Positions 54,348 to 62,854 of a DNA stretch of 64,000 bases are shown here, piece by piece (position 1 is the stretch's first letter; each line of letters opens with the position of its first letter). The position numbers and the translations under genes are program-made. Below the pieces are notes generated by a model. That model was given only the letters and a program-made list of their open reading frames with translations. It was not told the origin of the DNA and did no database searches. Source of the DNA: Eubacteriales bacterium (GTDB lineage: Bacteria > Bacillota > Clostridia > Acetivibrionales > JANLFN01); contig JANLFN010000001.1 in the NCBI GenBank assembly GCA_024655885.1, positions 248,001-312,000 on the forward strand, given 5' to 3'.

Positions 54348-55493
54348 TTACACTTTTATCTTATACACCTTCCCCGGCATCTGTTCAACCACACCTTTCA
54401 GCTCCAGCATAACAAGCGCCGAATTTACAAGCTGTATGCCCAAACCGCTCTGCTTTGACAGCACATCAATATGCAAGGGCTCGTTTCGCAAATGCTCTAC
54501 CAGCCTCCTTTCATTCTCATCCAACCCCTTGAAAATATTTTCTTCTTTCTTTTCTTTAATGCCTTGGCAATTAGTATTATATGTCCTTTGATAAAAAATA
54601 AATTCCTCAAGAATATCTTCCGCGCAGGTTACAATTTTCGCGCCGTCCTTAATCAGCTTGTTTGTTCCCCTGCTGACGGGACTGGTAATATTGCCCGGTA
54701 CCGCAAACACCTCTCTTCCCTGCTCAAGGGCAAAATTAGCCGTAATCAAGGAGCCGCTTTTCTCGTTTGCCTCTATTATGACAGTCCCCATTGAAAGCCC
54801 GCTTATAATTCTATTTCTTGCCGGAAAGTTTTGAGGTAGGGGAGGAACTCCGGGTAAGTACTCGGATATGACCGCACCTGTTTGGGCAATTCTTTCCATG
54901 AGCTCTTTATTTTCGGCAGGGTATGCCTTGTCAAGACCGCAGCCTAATACGGCAATGGTTCTGCCTCCCGCCTTCAGAGCCCCCTTTTGCGCACTGGCGT
55001 CTATGCCCCTGGCCATGCCGCTGACAATTGTAATGCCATAACCCGCCAAGTCATAGCTTAGCCTTTCCGCCATAGTCAGCCCGTATAAAGACGCATTCCT
55101 TGACCCCACCACTGCCACCGCTTTTTCATCTTTTAGAAGACTTCCCCGGACATATAAGGCCACAGGAGGGTCATATATATTTTTAAGACACTCAGGGTAT
55201 ATCTCCTCCTGTATATTTATTACTTTGATTCCGTATTTGTTAATATTCTCTATGTGCCTGCTTACATCCTCCCTGAGGTTTTTATCCAACAGACGGCATA
55301 CAGAGCCGCCATTCAAAAATGAAATTTTCCTGAGCTCTTCTTCAGAAGCATCCCACAGGCCTGCCGGGTCTTTGAAATACTCCAGCAGCCGGTTCTTTTT
55401 CCTCGAGCCCATACCGGGTATAGAGCTCAGCCACACCCAATAAAACATACTGTCAAACATTTTATACCCCACTTTACAATGATTCAACCGCAC
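54348..55493 (-). CDS. dprA: DNA-processing protein DprA
   Basis: A 381-residue protein that loads RecA on incoming single-stranded DNA. N-terminal helix-hairpin-helix (SIPGMGSRKKNRLLEYF), Rossmann core with GSRNASLYG, SGMARGIDASAQKGAL and GCGLDKAYPAEN, and a C-terminal winged helix (LSKQSGLGIQLVNSALVMLE). Overlaps comM by 10 bases, so both transformation-associated genes are coupled. A 174-base gap follows before topA. Confidence 0.96.
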   Translation of the reverse strand: MRLNHCKVGYKMFDSMFYWVWLSSIPGMGSRKKNRLLEYFKDPAGLWDASEEELRKISFLNGGSVCRLLDKNLREDVSRHIENINKYGIKVINIQEEIYPECLKNIYDPPVALYVRGSLLKDEKAVAVVGSRNASLYGLTMAERLSYDLAGYGITIVSGMARGIDASAQKGALKAGGRTIAVLGCGLDKAYPAENKELMERIAQTGAVISEYLPGVPPLPQNFPARNRIISGLSMGTVIIEANEKSGSLITANFALEQGREVFAVPGNITSPVSRGTNKLIKDGAKIVTCAEDILEEFIFYQRTYNTNCQGIKEKKEENIFKGLDENERRLVEHLRNEPLHIDVLSKQSGLGIQLVNSALVMLELKGVVEQMPGKVYKIKV

Positions 55494-57040
55494 CAGAATT
55501 TGCGGTCCAGGCTTCTGTACTGAATGGCCTCCGCCAGATGGGAAGTTTTAATCTCTTCGCTTTCTTCCATGTCGGCAATGGTTCTCGCCACCTTTAATAT
55601 CCTGCTGTGGGCTCTTGCACTGAGGCCCAATTTTTCAAAGGAGTTTTTCAAAAGTTCCCTTCCTTTTTCATCCAGCCTGCAGTATTTGTTTATCATGGAT
55701 GGCGTGAGCTGGGAATTGGAATAAATTTCCATACCCTTATACCTCTCCAATTGAATCCTCCTCGCCTTATTCACCCTTTCCCTGATCACTGCGGAGTTTT
55801 CTTCCTCTTTGGTACTTTCAAGCTCCTTGTATTTCACCGATGCCACCTCGATATGGATGTCTATCCTGTCCAGCAGGGGACCGCTGAGTCTTCCCAGATA
55901 CGCCTGTACCTGTTTGGGAGTGCAGCTGCACTGTCTTGCGGGGTCCAATAGATTCCCACATTTACACGGATTGGCCGCACATATGAGAGTGGCCTTTGCG
56001 GGATAACTCAGGCTGGCGTTAACTCTTGAAATAGTGACCATTCCGTCTTCAAGCGGCTGTCTCAGCACTTCCAGCGCATCTTTCGCAAACTCCGGAAGCT
56101 CGTCCAGGAAAAGTACCCCGTAATGAGCAAGGCTTATTTCACCGGGCTTGGGATACCTGCCTCCTCCCACCAGGCTCACGTTGCTTACGGTATGATGGGG
56201 TGAACGGAAAGGCCTGCTGGTAATCAGCGAGGTTTTAGGAGGAAGCAGCCCTGCAATACTGTGGATTTTTGTCACCTCAAGAGCCTCCTCGAAAGTCATG
56301 GTGGGCAGTATGGTGGGAAGCCTCTTTGCAAGCATGGTTTTTCCAGAACCCGGGGACCCGATCATGAGACAGTTATGTGCTCCCGAGGCCGCCACCTCCA
56401 GGGCGCGCTTTACGTTTTCCTGGCCTTTTACATCGGCAAAATCCAGTTCATGCGATATACTGTTCTTAAATATGCCATCGATATCTATCCTATGGGTTTC
56501 GATCTGTTTTTTTCCGTTAAGGTGTTCCACTATTTCGGACATATTCCTTACAGGCAGTACATTCAGCCCCTTGACCACCGCCGCTTCGTCCGCATTGGCT
56601 TCCGGCAGTACAAAGTACTCCACCTCTGACTGCAGGGCGCATACCGCCATCGACAGTATCCCGTTGACAGGCTTTACTTCCCCGTCCAGCGACAGCTCTC
56701 CCACAAACATGTATTTTCCCAGTTGTTCCGTACTTATCTGCTGTGTTGCTGCCAAAATTCCCAATGCTATGGGAAGGTCCAGGGCAGATCCTTCTTTTTT
56801 CATGTTCGCAGGTGCCAGATTTACGGTTATCCTCCTTACGGGAAAATCCAGGCCCGTGTTGTGAATGGACGCCCTCACCCGCTCCTTTGACTCCTTTACA
56901 GCCACATCACCCAATCCTACAATTTCAAATGCCGGAATCCCGCTGCTTATATCCGTTTCCACCTCGATCACATAACCGTCGATTCCCATTAAACCGCAGC
57001 TTTTTACCTTGGACAACATATGCAAACCCCTTTTTAACAA
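55484..57040 (-). CDS. comM: ComM/YifB-family AAA+ ATPase
   Basis: A 518-residue Mg-chelatase-like AAA+ protein. N-terminal Lon-like domain (about 10-130), Walker A in GSPGSGKTMLAKRLP, PFRSPHHTVSNVSLVGGG, Walker B LFLDELPEF, and a C-terminal Mg-chelatase lid. ComM is a helicase promoting branch migration in natural transformation. It is first of the comM-dprA pair. Confidence 0.95.
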   Translation of the reverse strand: MLKRGLHMLSKVKSCGLMGIDGYVIEVETDISSGIPAFEIVGLGDVAVKESKERVRASIHNTGLDFPVRRITVNLAPANMKKEGSALDLPIALGILAATQQISTEQLGKYMFVGELSLDGEVKPVNGILSMAVCALQSEVEYFVLPEANADEAAVVKGLNVLPVRNMSEIVEHLNGKKQIETHRIDIDGIFKNSISHELDFADVKGQENVKRALEVAASGAHNCLMIGSPGSGKTMLAKRLPTILPTMTFEEALEVTKIHSIAGLLPPKTSLITSRPFRSPHHTVSNVSLVGGGRYPKPGEISLAHYGVLFLDELPEFAKDALEVLRQPLEDGMVTISRVNASLSYPAKATLICAANPCKCGNLLDPARQCSCTPKQVQAYLGRLSGPLLDRIDIHIEVASVKYKELESTKEEENSAVIRERVNKARRIQLERYKGMEIYSNSQLTPSMINKYCRLDEKGRELLKNSFEKLGLSARAHSRILKVARTIADMEESEEIKTSHLAEAIQYRSLDRKFWCG

Positions 57041-57081
57041 ATTATGTTATTTATTACAACATAATACTACAATAATTTTGT

Positions 57082-57099
57082 AAAAATGTATACATTTTT
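57082..57099. repeat. 18-bp perfect palindrome upstream of comM
   Basis: AAAAATGTA-TACATTTTT, about 45 bases before the comM start. It could be an operator or merely AT-rich symmetry; no partner is indicated. Confidence 0.4.
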
Positions 57100-57265
57100 T
57101 TTAAATTTTGTATGACTTTAGGTTATCAAAGATTTCACATATAGGTTGACACTCCCACGCCTTTCCAGAATTCATGCAAGTCGGCTGTCGTCATTTTTAT
57201 AAGTTTGTAACCATTCCGGCCTCCAGATCGTAATATATAGCATAAGTTATTGAGGTGGTATACAT

Positions 57266-57358
57266 ATGGGCTTTGATAAAGGAGACATACATGGCGATAG
57301 CTCGCTAATTTTATTTTTCATTATTGTATTCCTTATTTTGTTTGGTAAATTATGGTAA
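57266..57358 (+). CDS. Short hydrophobic peptide (YjcZ-like), 30 residues
   Basis: Too short for the ORF track. ATG 57266 follows GAGGTGG by 7 bases. The peptide begins MGFDKGDIHGDSS and then has a single membrane-spanning stretch LILFFIIVFLILFGKLW before TAA. The form, a short polar/Gly head and one C-terminal hydrophobic helix, is like the small YjcZ-type spore peptides of Firmicutes. Similarity is in layout only. Good ribosome site and plus-strand isolation favour a real gene. Confidence 0.65.
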   Translation: MGFDKGDIHGDSSLILFFIIVFLILFGKLW

Positions 57359-57398
57359 TTCAGATGCGACGATTACAAGACTCAAGAACCTCTGTAGG

Positions 57399-57617
57399 CT
57401 ATCGCAAGATAGCCCCCCTTCCCTTACCGTTGCATATACCTGCTGGTAAGTGATTAAGCCGGGAATACCCGGCCTTCTTAACGCTGCCCATTTTCATACG
57501 TATTGTAAGTAGATACTCCAATTCCTGATATCCTCCAGCCATTTCTTCTTGTATTTTTTCTTTTGATATTCCTGCTTCTGCTAAACTAACCGGCCTTTGA
57601 CTACCTTCAAGTTTCAC
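57399..57617 (-). CDS. Doubtful 72-residue ORF
   Basis: Starts with GTG and reads MKLEGSQRPVSLAEAGISKE, then a short helix (KIQEEMAGGYQELEYLLTI) and a basic tail. No family is recognised, no strong ribosome site is present, and it ends in a region that looks like decayed sequence. It could be a small protein, a remnant or a chance ORF. Its start overlaps one arm of an inverted repeat (GTTTCACA ... TGTGAAAC, 57611-57657). Confidence 0.3.
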   Translation of the reverse strand: MKLEGSQRPVSLAEAGISKEKIQEEMAGGYQELEYLLTIRMKMGSVKKAGYSRLNHLPAGICNGKGRGAILR

Positions 57618-57692
57618 ATTCAGAAAAATTCAGTAAAATTTTCTTTTTTGTGAAACATAGTTTTTTTAATTTTTTGTGCTAAAACTAAAATG

Positions 57693-57707
57693 TTCACATA
57701 ATGTGAA
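57693..57707. promoter_or_regulatory. 15-bp palindrome before the lipoprotein gene
   Basis: TTCACAT-A-ATGTGAA, a perfect palindrome 23 bases before ATG 57731. GTTTCACA at 57611 and TGTGAAAC at 57650 give further half-sites, so a regulator binding TTCACA/TGTGAA may act on this divergent region. Function is inferred. Confidence 0.5.
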
Positions 57708-57730
57708 AGGGATTACTTTGGAGTGAACAC

Positions 57731-58027
57731 ATGAAGAAGGTTATAATTTTACTGACGATATTGTCATCTTATATTTTCCAAACTGCCTGCGGAAATAAAG
57801 AAGCTGCACTTAAACAGGCGGACGAAAATCAACCTGCCAAAGAAGCTATTATTAATGATGACAAATCTGTTGAGCAGTCCAATGAACAGCATTCTGAGAG
57901 TGTGTCAGGGAATACAACTACCGTGCTGGCGCCATATCCCATTCGTAAGTGGATGAAGCAAACAGGTCAGGGCATCCAATATAAATCAATCCAAAAATTT
58001 TTTTATCATTTCCAGGCTGCTGTTTAA
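57731..58027 (+). CDS. Small lipoprotein, probably 3'-truncated
   Basis: A 98-residue protein with a lipoprotein signal peptide (KKVIILLTILSSYIFQTACG, Cys about 20) and a polar, Asn/Glu/Ser-rich mature part. GGAGTGAAC precedes the ATG. The last 14 codons run antisense into the 3' end of the DUF115 gene, and no folded domain follows the linker, so the original C-terminal domain seems lost and the reading frame runs on into the neighbouring gene. Export and lipidation are probable; function unknown. Confidence 0.6.
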   Translation: MKKVIILLTILSSYIFQTACGNKEAALKQADENQPAKEAIINDDKSVEQSNEQHSESVSGNTTTVLAPYPIRKWMKQTGQGIQYKSIQKFFYHFQAAV

Positions 58028-59836
58028 TAGCTCTGCCTGCTTACGCACCGCATCCATATAAAAATCCTTTACATCTTCGTATGTGTTCCTGTTTTGGGTA
58101 GCTCTCTCAATCTCCGCTTTTATCAGAAAAAAATCAACGGTAAGCAGGTTGATCAGCAGCGTTTTATAGACAGTGGTATTTAAAACTTGGGATGAAAGCC
58201 CATTCAAGCGTGCAACCATTTTGTCAAATCCACGCTTGTCCTTGGCCGGGTGGTACACCCCCCTCCTTAAAAGGTCCGCAATATTCAGCTGCTTTCTGGA
58301 ATTCTCTTCAAGCTCTTTTATTTCAGATTTCAACATCTTTTTATATTCATCCAGCTTGTATAAAATCTCTTTATCAAAACGGCTGTTTTCGTATATGCTC
58401 TTTATTCTTCCGGTAACGTCACAAGGCTTAAAGTTATATTTTTTTATCACCTCAGCCAGCGGTTCATTCCTGGCATGCTTTATGTTCAATCCTCCTTCGG
58501 TGGCATTGATTATTTCCACATTGTCCTTTACCCTGGAGAAATAGCCCTCAAACCAATACCCCATCACCTCAAAACTTCTGCGGGTATAAACATCCCTTCC
58601 ATAGATATCTTTTCTTAAGATATAGCCCTGTTTTTCAAAGTCCTCTGCGTTTCCAACGACCGAATTGGCGTTTTCGCCGGCATAGAGGCTTCCTCCCGTA
58701 TAAGCGAGGTCTTGTCCCAATAATATGATGGGGTTGCAGCCCATTTTATACAACAGGTCAAAACACGTGTTGGAAACAGAAGGTCCGCTCAAAAAGCTTT
58801 CCGATTGAATTCCGGCAAATTTCACAAATTCTGAGAAATACATGTCCGATGAATAATTCATCAGGAACTTTCGCCCGTCATAGTAATTCACAGAACCTGT
58901 CGCAACCTGGTTTGAATATATAAAAGCGATATCTCTGCTTATAACCTTTTTATGTATTTCAGCCTCTCCTTCCGCGGCATCTATTCCTACCATGAAATGA
59001 GGTGTGACCCCGTATTTTTCAAGAATATTGACGGCCGTACCGGCAGCCATAATGACGCATTTGTCCTTTAGCCCGTTCAAGCAATGCACATTTTTTGCAA
59101 GGGATGGCCCGGCGGATACAAGGATTCCCGGAATGCCCCTAAAACTGCCCTTAAGGCCGTCAGCGTTGGCAGCCTCGCCCATTTTTTCCGCATTTTTAAC
59201 GTTGTTGTATACCCAAAGTCTTCCGAAATGCCTGCGGGTGGCAATATCAACCGAAAAGCTTTCCACCTTTTTGATAAGCTTTTCCCGCAGCTCGTCCCAA
59301 ACCTCTGTGAACATCTCTGCATAGACCTCAAAGGGCTGGCATTGTATTCCGCCCTCTCTTGCATCCCAGAATATGGGATTCAACATCCTCAATATGGCAT
59401 CTGTGTCTTCATCCACAAAAATTTGGGACTTTTCAATAATCAGTGCAAGATTCCGCACTTTAAGCACATTATAGAACAGTTCGACATTCGGTTCTATCAC
59501 AATGACCCTTTTATCTCTAAAAGTGGTCAGCAAAACTTCCAGGTGAAAGCCAAATCCCATTCCGAAGACAATTTCCACCTTGTTTGAAGGGTGGATATAT
59601 TTATCTATCCAGGCATAGGCCTGGGCAATGGGATTTTCATGGTCACAGATCAAATACTGCGACCGGTTGCATTCAACAAGCATATTCACTACAAGGTCGT
59701 CGCACCGCGCAACAAGGATACGCTCAACCTGGTTATTCCTTCGGGAATACCTGCCTTCACGATAGCTTACAATCTTCTGATAGACCTGCGGCTGATACCT
59801 TTCCAATAATTTGAGGTTACTTTCCAAAACATCCAT
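57986..59836 (-). CDS. DUF115/Maf-family motility-associated glycosyltransferase-like protein
   Basis: A 616-residue protein of the MptE-like/DUF115 family. Characteristic segments are VFGMGFGFHLEVLLTTF (N-terminal Rossmann part), GILVSAGPSLAKNVHCL and FMVGIDAAEGE, and PIILLGQDLAYTGG. Related Maf proteins add pseudaminic or legionaminic acid to flagellin. It is not in the fla/che operon but lies between nrdR and the small-gene region. No sugar-biosynthesis genes are in the window, so the donor is unknown. Confidence 0.88.
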   Translation of the reverse strand: MDVLESNLKLLERYQPQVYQKIVSYREGRYSRRNNQVERILVARCDDLVVNMLVECNRSQYLICDHENPIAQAYAWIDKYIHPSNKVEIVFGMGFGFHLEVLLTTFRDKRVIVIEPNVELFYNVLKVRNLALIIEKSQIFVDEDTDAILRMLNPIFWDAREGGIQCQPFEVYAEMFTEVWDELREKLIKKVESFSVDIATRRHFGRLWVYNNVKNAEKMGEAANADGLKGSFRGIPGILVSAGPSLAKNVHCLNGLKDKCVIMAAGTAVNILEKYGVTPHFMVGIDAAEGEAEIHKKVISRDIAFIYSNQVATGSVNYYDGRKFLMNYSSDMYFSEFVKFAGIQSESFLSGPSVSNTCFDLLYKMGCNPIILLGQDLAYTGGSLYAGENANSVVGNAEDFEKQGYILRKDIYGRDVYTRRSFEVMGYWFEGYFSRVKDNVEIINATEGGLNIKHARNEPLAEVIKKYNFKPCDVTGRIKSIYENSRFDKEILYKLDEYKKMLKSEIKELEENSRKQLNIADLLRRGVYHPAKDKRGFDKMVARLNGLSSQVLNTTVYKTLLINLLTVDFFLIKAEIERATQNRNTYEDVKDFYMDAVRKQAELLNSSLEMIKKFLD

Positions 59837-59873
59837 AATCTATTCCATTCAGTTGAGAGATATTTTTCTATTT

Positions 59874-60329
59874 CTATTTTTCTTTTAAAAGCTTTCGCAG
59901 TTCATCCATGAAGGTGTTGATATCCTTGAACTGCCTGTACACCGATGCAAATCTGACATAGGCGACCTCATCCAAATTTTTAAGTCTGGCCATTACCATT
60001 TCCCCGATAGACTGGGAAGTTATTTCCCTTTGAAGTGTGTTATAAATCTGGCTTTCTATTTCCTCCACCAGCTTTTCAAGGTCGTCGATGGAAACGGGCC
60101 TTTTCTCACAGGCCCTCAGCAACCCGTTCAACAGTTTTTCCCTGTCAAAAGGCTGCCGGGTCTTATCCTTTTTAATGACGATTAAAGGTAAGCTTTCTAT
60201 CTTTTCATAGGTGGTGAACCTTTTTAAGCACTTTAAACACTCTCGGCGTCTTCGTATAGCAGAGCCTTCGTCGGTAGGCCGGGAGTCTATCACCCTATCT
60301 TCCACAAAACCGCAATACGGGCATTTCAT
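59874..60329 (-). CDS. nrdR: Transcriptional repressor NrdR
   Basis: A 151-residue repressor of ribonucleotide reductase genes. N-terminal zinc ribbon ([15 protein letters not shown] ... CLKCLKRF) and ATP-cone domain ([20 protein letters not shown]) are complete. Binds ATP/dATP and a conserved NrdR box. Three hairpins lie upstream. Confidence 0.97.
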   Translation of the reverse strand: MKCPYCGFVEDRVIDSRPTDEGSAIRRRRECLKCLKRFTTYEKIESLPLIVIKKDKTRQPFDREKLLNGLLRACEKRPVSIDDLEKLVEEIESQIYNTLQREITSQSIGEMVMARLKNLDEVAYVRFASVYRQFKDINTFMDELRKLLKEK

Positions 60330-60355
60330 AAACGGTCCTCCAATCAGTCTCGGGC

Positions 60356-60482
60356 ACCGTACAGCCTTGTCTTTTGTACGGTATGGCTACTACTCCGCGC
60401 GGAAATAAAACGGCATAGGCTGCGGAGTATGAAACGCGCCACTGCGGTCAAAGAAGCAACCAAGGAGGAATATATGACCGCA
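60356..60482. repeat. Three consecutive inverted repeats upstream of nrdR
   Basis: ACCGTACA (60356) with TGTACGGT (60375); ACTCCGC (60392) with GCGGAGT (60422); TGCGGTCA (60443) with TGACCGCA (60475). All three pairs are perfect. The block shares GCGGAGTA and CGCATTATA with the palindrome at 37987-38209, so it may belong to the same repeat family. No riboswitch class is recognised. Confidence 0.6.
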
Positions 60483-60546
60483 CGCATTATAATTTCTCAA
60501 AGTCTTATATCGGAATATAGCGTTGCCTCTTTAATAGGAAAAGATC

Positions 60547-60807
60547 CTACTCAAAGTATTTCCTTATTAATCTTTCATCCATGTCCACAAGGATAATGTC
60601 TTCACCGATCTTTTTAATTCTGTCCCAGGGAATAACCACTTCACTGTCCTTCCCTATAATACCGAAAAATTTTCCGCCCCCCGGGATAATAATGGACTCA
60701 ATCCTTCCGTCCTCCAGGTTTATTTCTATATCGCTTACAAATCCAAGCCTTCTTCCATCCGATATATTTATTACCTCTTTTTGTTTAAAATCCGCCGACC
60801 GGTTCAC
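60547..60807 (-). CDS. ylmC: PRC-barrel protein (YlmC/YmxH family)
   Basis: An 86-residue PRC-barrel protein (EVINISDGRRLGFVSDIEIN ... VIPWDRIKKIGEDIILVDMD). YlmC/YmxH proteins occur near sporulation or cell division genes in Firmicutes; the role is not defined. GTG 60807 with GAGGGAGG upstream is preferred to the track start at 60831. Confidence 0.9.
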   Translation of the reverse strand: MNRSADFKQKEVINISDGRRLGFVSDIEINLEDGRIESIIIPGGGKFFGIIGKDSEVVIPWDRIKKIGEDIILVDMDERLIRKYFE

Positions 60808-60831
60808 AGTTTTTCCTCCCTCAAAGGGCAA

Positions 60832-61144
60832 CCCATGGCTTTTATGTCAGATTATTAAGGAAAAGATACATACAATATTTTATTATTAAATACCGTTTAT
60901 TTCAATATATTCTCTTCCCCGGTAAGCTTCGCCTTAAGGCTTGCCCTGACTTTTCCCAACCCATTGCCTTTTATAAATATATGCCCCTTCATATTTTCAT
61001 ATGAAAAAAACACCTTTCGGTGTCGGCATGCAATTTTCTAACCTATAGGCGTCACACTTTAGGAGTGTGCTGTCTTTTTTCCGTTATGCCAATGGGATAA
61101 GGCACGTGTCACAGCGGAAGTTAAAATGGATTTTGCGCTTTTGC
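60832..61144 (-). other. Intergenic region between sigG and ylmC
   Basis: About 310 bases with no gene. Holds the sigG terminator (61003-61023), and an AT-rich stretch that probably contains the ylmC promoter. No further structure found. Confidence 0.5.
61003..61023 (-). terminator. Terminator after sigG
   Basis: ACACCGAAAGGTGT followed by TTTTTT on the minus strand, about 120 bases past the sigG stop. Confidence 0.8.
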
Positions 61145-61918
61145 TCAGATGAATTTCTTCATATGCATCAGTGCCGTCTTTTCAAGTCTTGATACCTGGG
61201 CCTGGGAGATTCCTATCTCTTCCGCTACCTCCATTTGAGTTCTCCCCTCAAAAAACCTCAGGTTCAATATCAACTTTTCCCGGTCGTTCAGCTTTCGCAT
61301 CGCTTCCTTAAGGGCTATTCCCTCCAGCCAGTTGTCATCGTGATTTTTTTCATCGCTCACCTGGTCCATAACGAAAATGGCGTCTCCTCCGTCATGATAA
61401 ACCGATTCAAACAGGGATATGGGATCTTGAATGGCATCCAGTGCAAACACAATATCTTCCTTGGGTATTTTCAGCTCCTGTGCTATTTCGGATATGGTTG
61501 GTTCCTTTGAATTCTTGTTGGTCAATTTTTCTTTGGCCTGCAGCGCTTTATACGCTATGTCCCTTAATGACCGGCTTACCCGGATGGAATTGTTATCTCT
61601 CAAATACCTTCTTATTTCACCGATGATCATCGGAACCGCATAGGTGGAAAACTTCACATTTTGTCCAACATCAAAATTGTCGATGGCTTTTATCAGTCCT
61701 ATACAGCCCACCTGAAAAAGGTCATCCACGTACTCTCCCCGGTTGTTAAACCTTTGAATGACACTTAAGACAAGTCTGAGATTGCCTTTAATAAACTCCT
61801 CTCTTGCAGAGGTATCCCCTTTATGCATCCTTTCAAAGAGTTCCTTTTTTTGTTCGTTTGTTAGTACAGGTAGTTTAGATGTGTTAACGCCGCAAATTTC
61901 AACCTTATTGATCAGCAT
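61145..61918 (-). CDS. sigG: Late forespore sigma factor SigG
   Basis: A 257-residue sigma factor very similar to B. subtilis sigma-G: KVEICGVNTSKLPVL at the start, QRFNNRGEYVDDLFQVGCIG, KFSTYAVPMIIGEIRRYL and QMEVAEEIGISQAQVSRLEK. It drives late forespore genes. The region 3 segment (LFESVYHDGGDAIFVMDQVS) is complete. It lies 148 bases downstream of sigE, as in other endospore formers. Confidence 0.98.
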   Translation of the reverse strand: MLINKVEICGVNTSKLPVLTNEQKKELFERMHKGDTSAREEFIKGNLRLVLSVIQRFNNRGEYVDDLFQVGCIGLIKAIDNFDVGQNVKFSTYAVPMIIGEIRRYLRDNNSIRVSRSLRDIAYKALQAKEKLTNKNSKEPTISEIAQELKIPKEDIVFALDAIQDPISLFESVYHDGGDAIFVMDQVSDEKNHDDNWLEGIALKEAMRKLNDREKLILNLRFFEGRTQMEVAEEIGISQAQVSRLEKTALMHMKKFI

Positions 61919-61956
61919 AGAAAAAACCTCCCGGCAATCAAAATTACGTCAATATC

Positions 61957-61984
61957 ATTATTACCATGGAAGTTCTTTTTATAC
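61957..61984 (-). promoter_or_regulatory. Candidate forespore (sigma-F/G) promoter of sigG
   Basis: Minus strand GTATA, 14-base spacer, GGTAATAAT. The two elements fit the B. subtilis sigma-F consensus (GYWTA, GGHRAHMTH) but the spacer is one or two bases short. It lies 40 bases before the sigG start. Confidence 0.45.
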
Positions 61985-62066
61985 TGTTAAACAAAGCAAA
62001 AAATTTTTCACAAACACCTTGACAGAACGGTTATTTAACCTCTAAAAGCAGTTTGACGTTCACGGG

Positions 62067-62798
62067 TTATATCATCCTGTTGATTTCCTTTTTCAACCTG
62101 CTGATAATTCTTTTTTCCAGACGCGATATATAAGACTGTGAAATTCCAAGCATATCGGCTACTTCCTTCTGAGTTTTTTCTATCCCGTTGGACAATCCGA
62201 ACCTGAGCTCCATGATTTTTTTCTCCCGGACAGAGAGTTTTTTCATTGCCATGCTTAAAAGCTCTTTGTCCACTTCATCCTCAATGCTGCGGTGTATAAG
62301 GTCGTTGTCGGTCCCCAGTATATCGGACAAGAGCAGTTCATTTCCCTCCCAATCGATATTCAAGGGTTCGTCGATAGAAATCTCCGTTTTCACTCTGTTA
62401 TTTCTTCTCAGGTACATAAGTATTTCATTTTCAATGCAGCGGGAAGCATAAGTCGCAAGTTTTATGTTTTTTGCCGGATTAAATGTATTAATGGCCTTTA
62501 TAAGGCCGATGGTCCCTATAGAGATCAAATCTTCCACACCTACTCCGGTATTCTCAAATTTACGGGCTATATAGACGACCAGTCTCAGATTTCTCTCGAT
62601 CAGGATTGACTTTACTCCATAGTCACTTTCCTCCAGCTTGTTTAAAAGATAGTTTTCCTCATCATTGCTCAAAGGCGGGGGTAGTGCTTCGCTGCCGCCG
62701 ATATAATGGACAAACAGGCTGCTGTGTAGGTTAAATCTTCTGAGAAGATTAATATATTTTATCCGAAGTAGTAGCTTCAATTTTTTGAATGCTTGCAA
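62067..62798 (-). CDS. sigE: Mother-cell sigma factor SigE (pro-form)
   Basis: A 243-residue pro-sigma-E. The N-terminal pro-sequence ([19 protein letters not shown]) is basic and amphipathic, ending near the typical cleavage region [14 protein letters not shown]. Regions 2 and 4 ([40 protein letters not shown]) are intact. SpoIIGA, coded just upstream, is the protease. Confidence 0.98.
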   Translation of the reverse strand: MQAFKKLKLLLRIKYINLLRRFNLHSSLFVHYIGGSEALPPPLSNDEENYLLNKLEESDYGVKSILIERNLRLVVYIARKFENTGVGVEDLISIGTIGLIKAINTFNPAKNIKLATYASRCIENEILMYLRRNNRVKTEISIDEPLNIDWEGNELLLSDILGTDNDLIHRSIEDEVDKELLSMAMKKLSVREKKIMELRFGLSNGIEKTQKEVADMLGISQSYISRLEKRIISRLKKEINRMI

Positions 62799-62854
62799 TT
62801 TTCAAATCCCCTTTCGAAAAATTCCGTAAATAATTTTGTGGCAACTGGAACTGC

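Noticed and set aside
57241-57249. CATAAGTTA as a sigma-K -10 element for the 30-residue peptide gene
   Set aside because: The resulting start of transcription would fall within the ribosome-binding site, leaving no usable leader.
60466-60613. Possible plus-strand small ORF with AAGGAGG before ATG near 60474
   Set aside because: The ATG lies in an inverted-repeat arm, and the frame runs antisense into ylmC without a recognisable protein.
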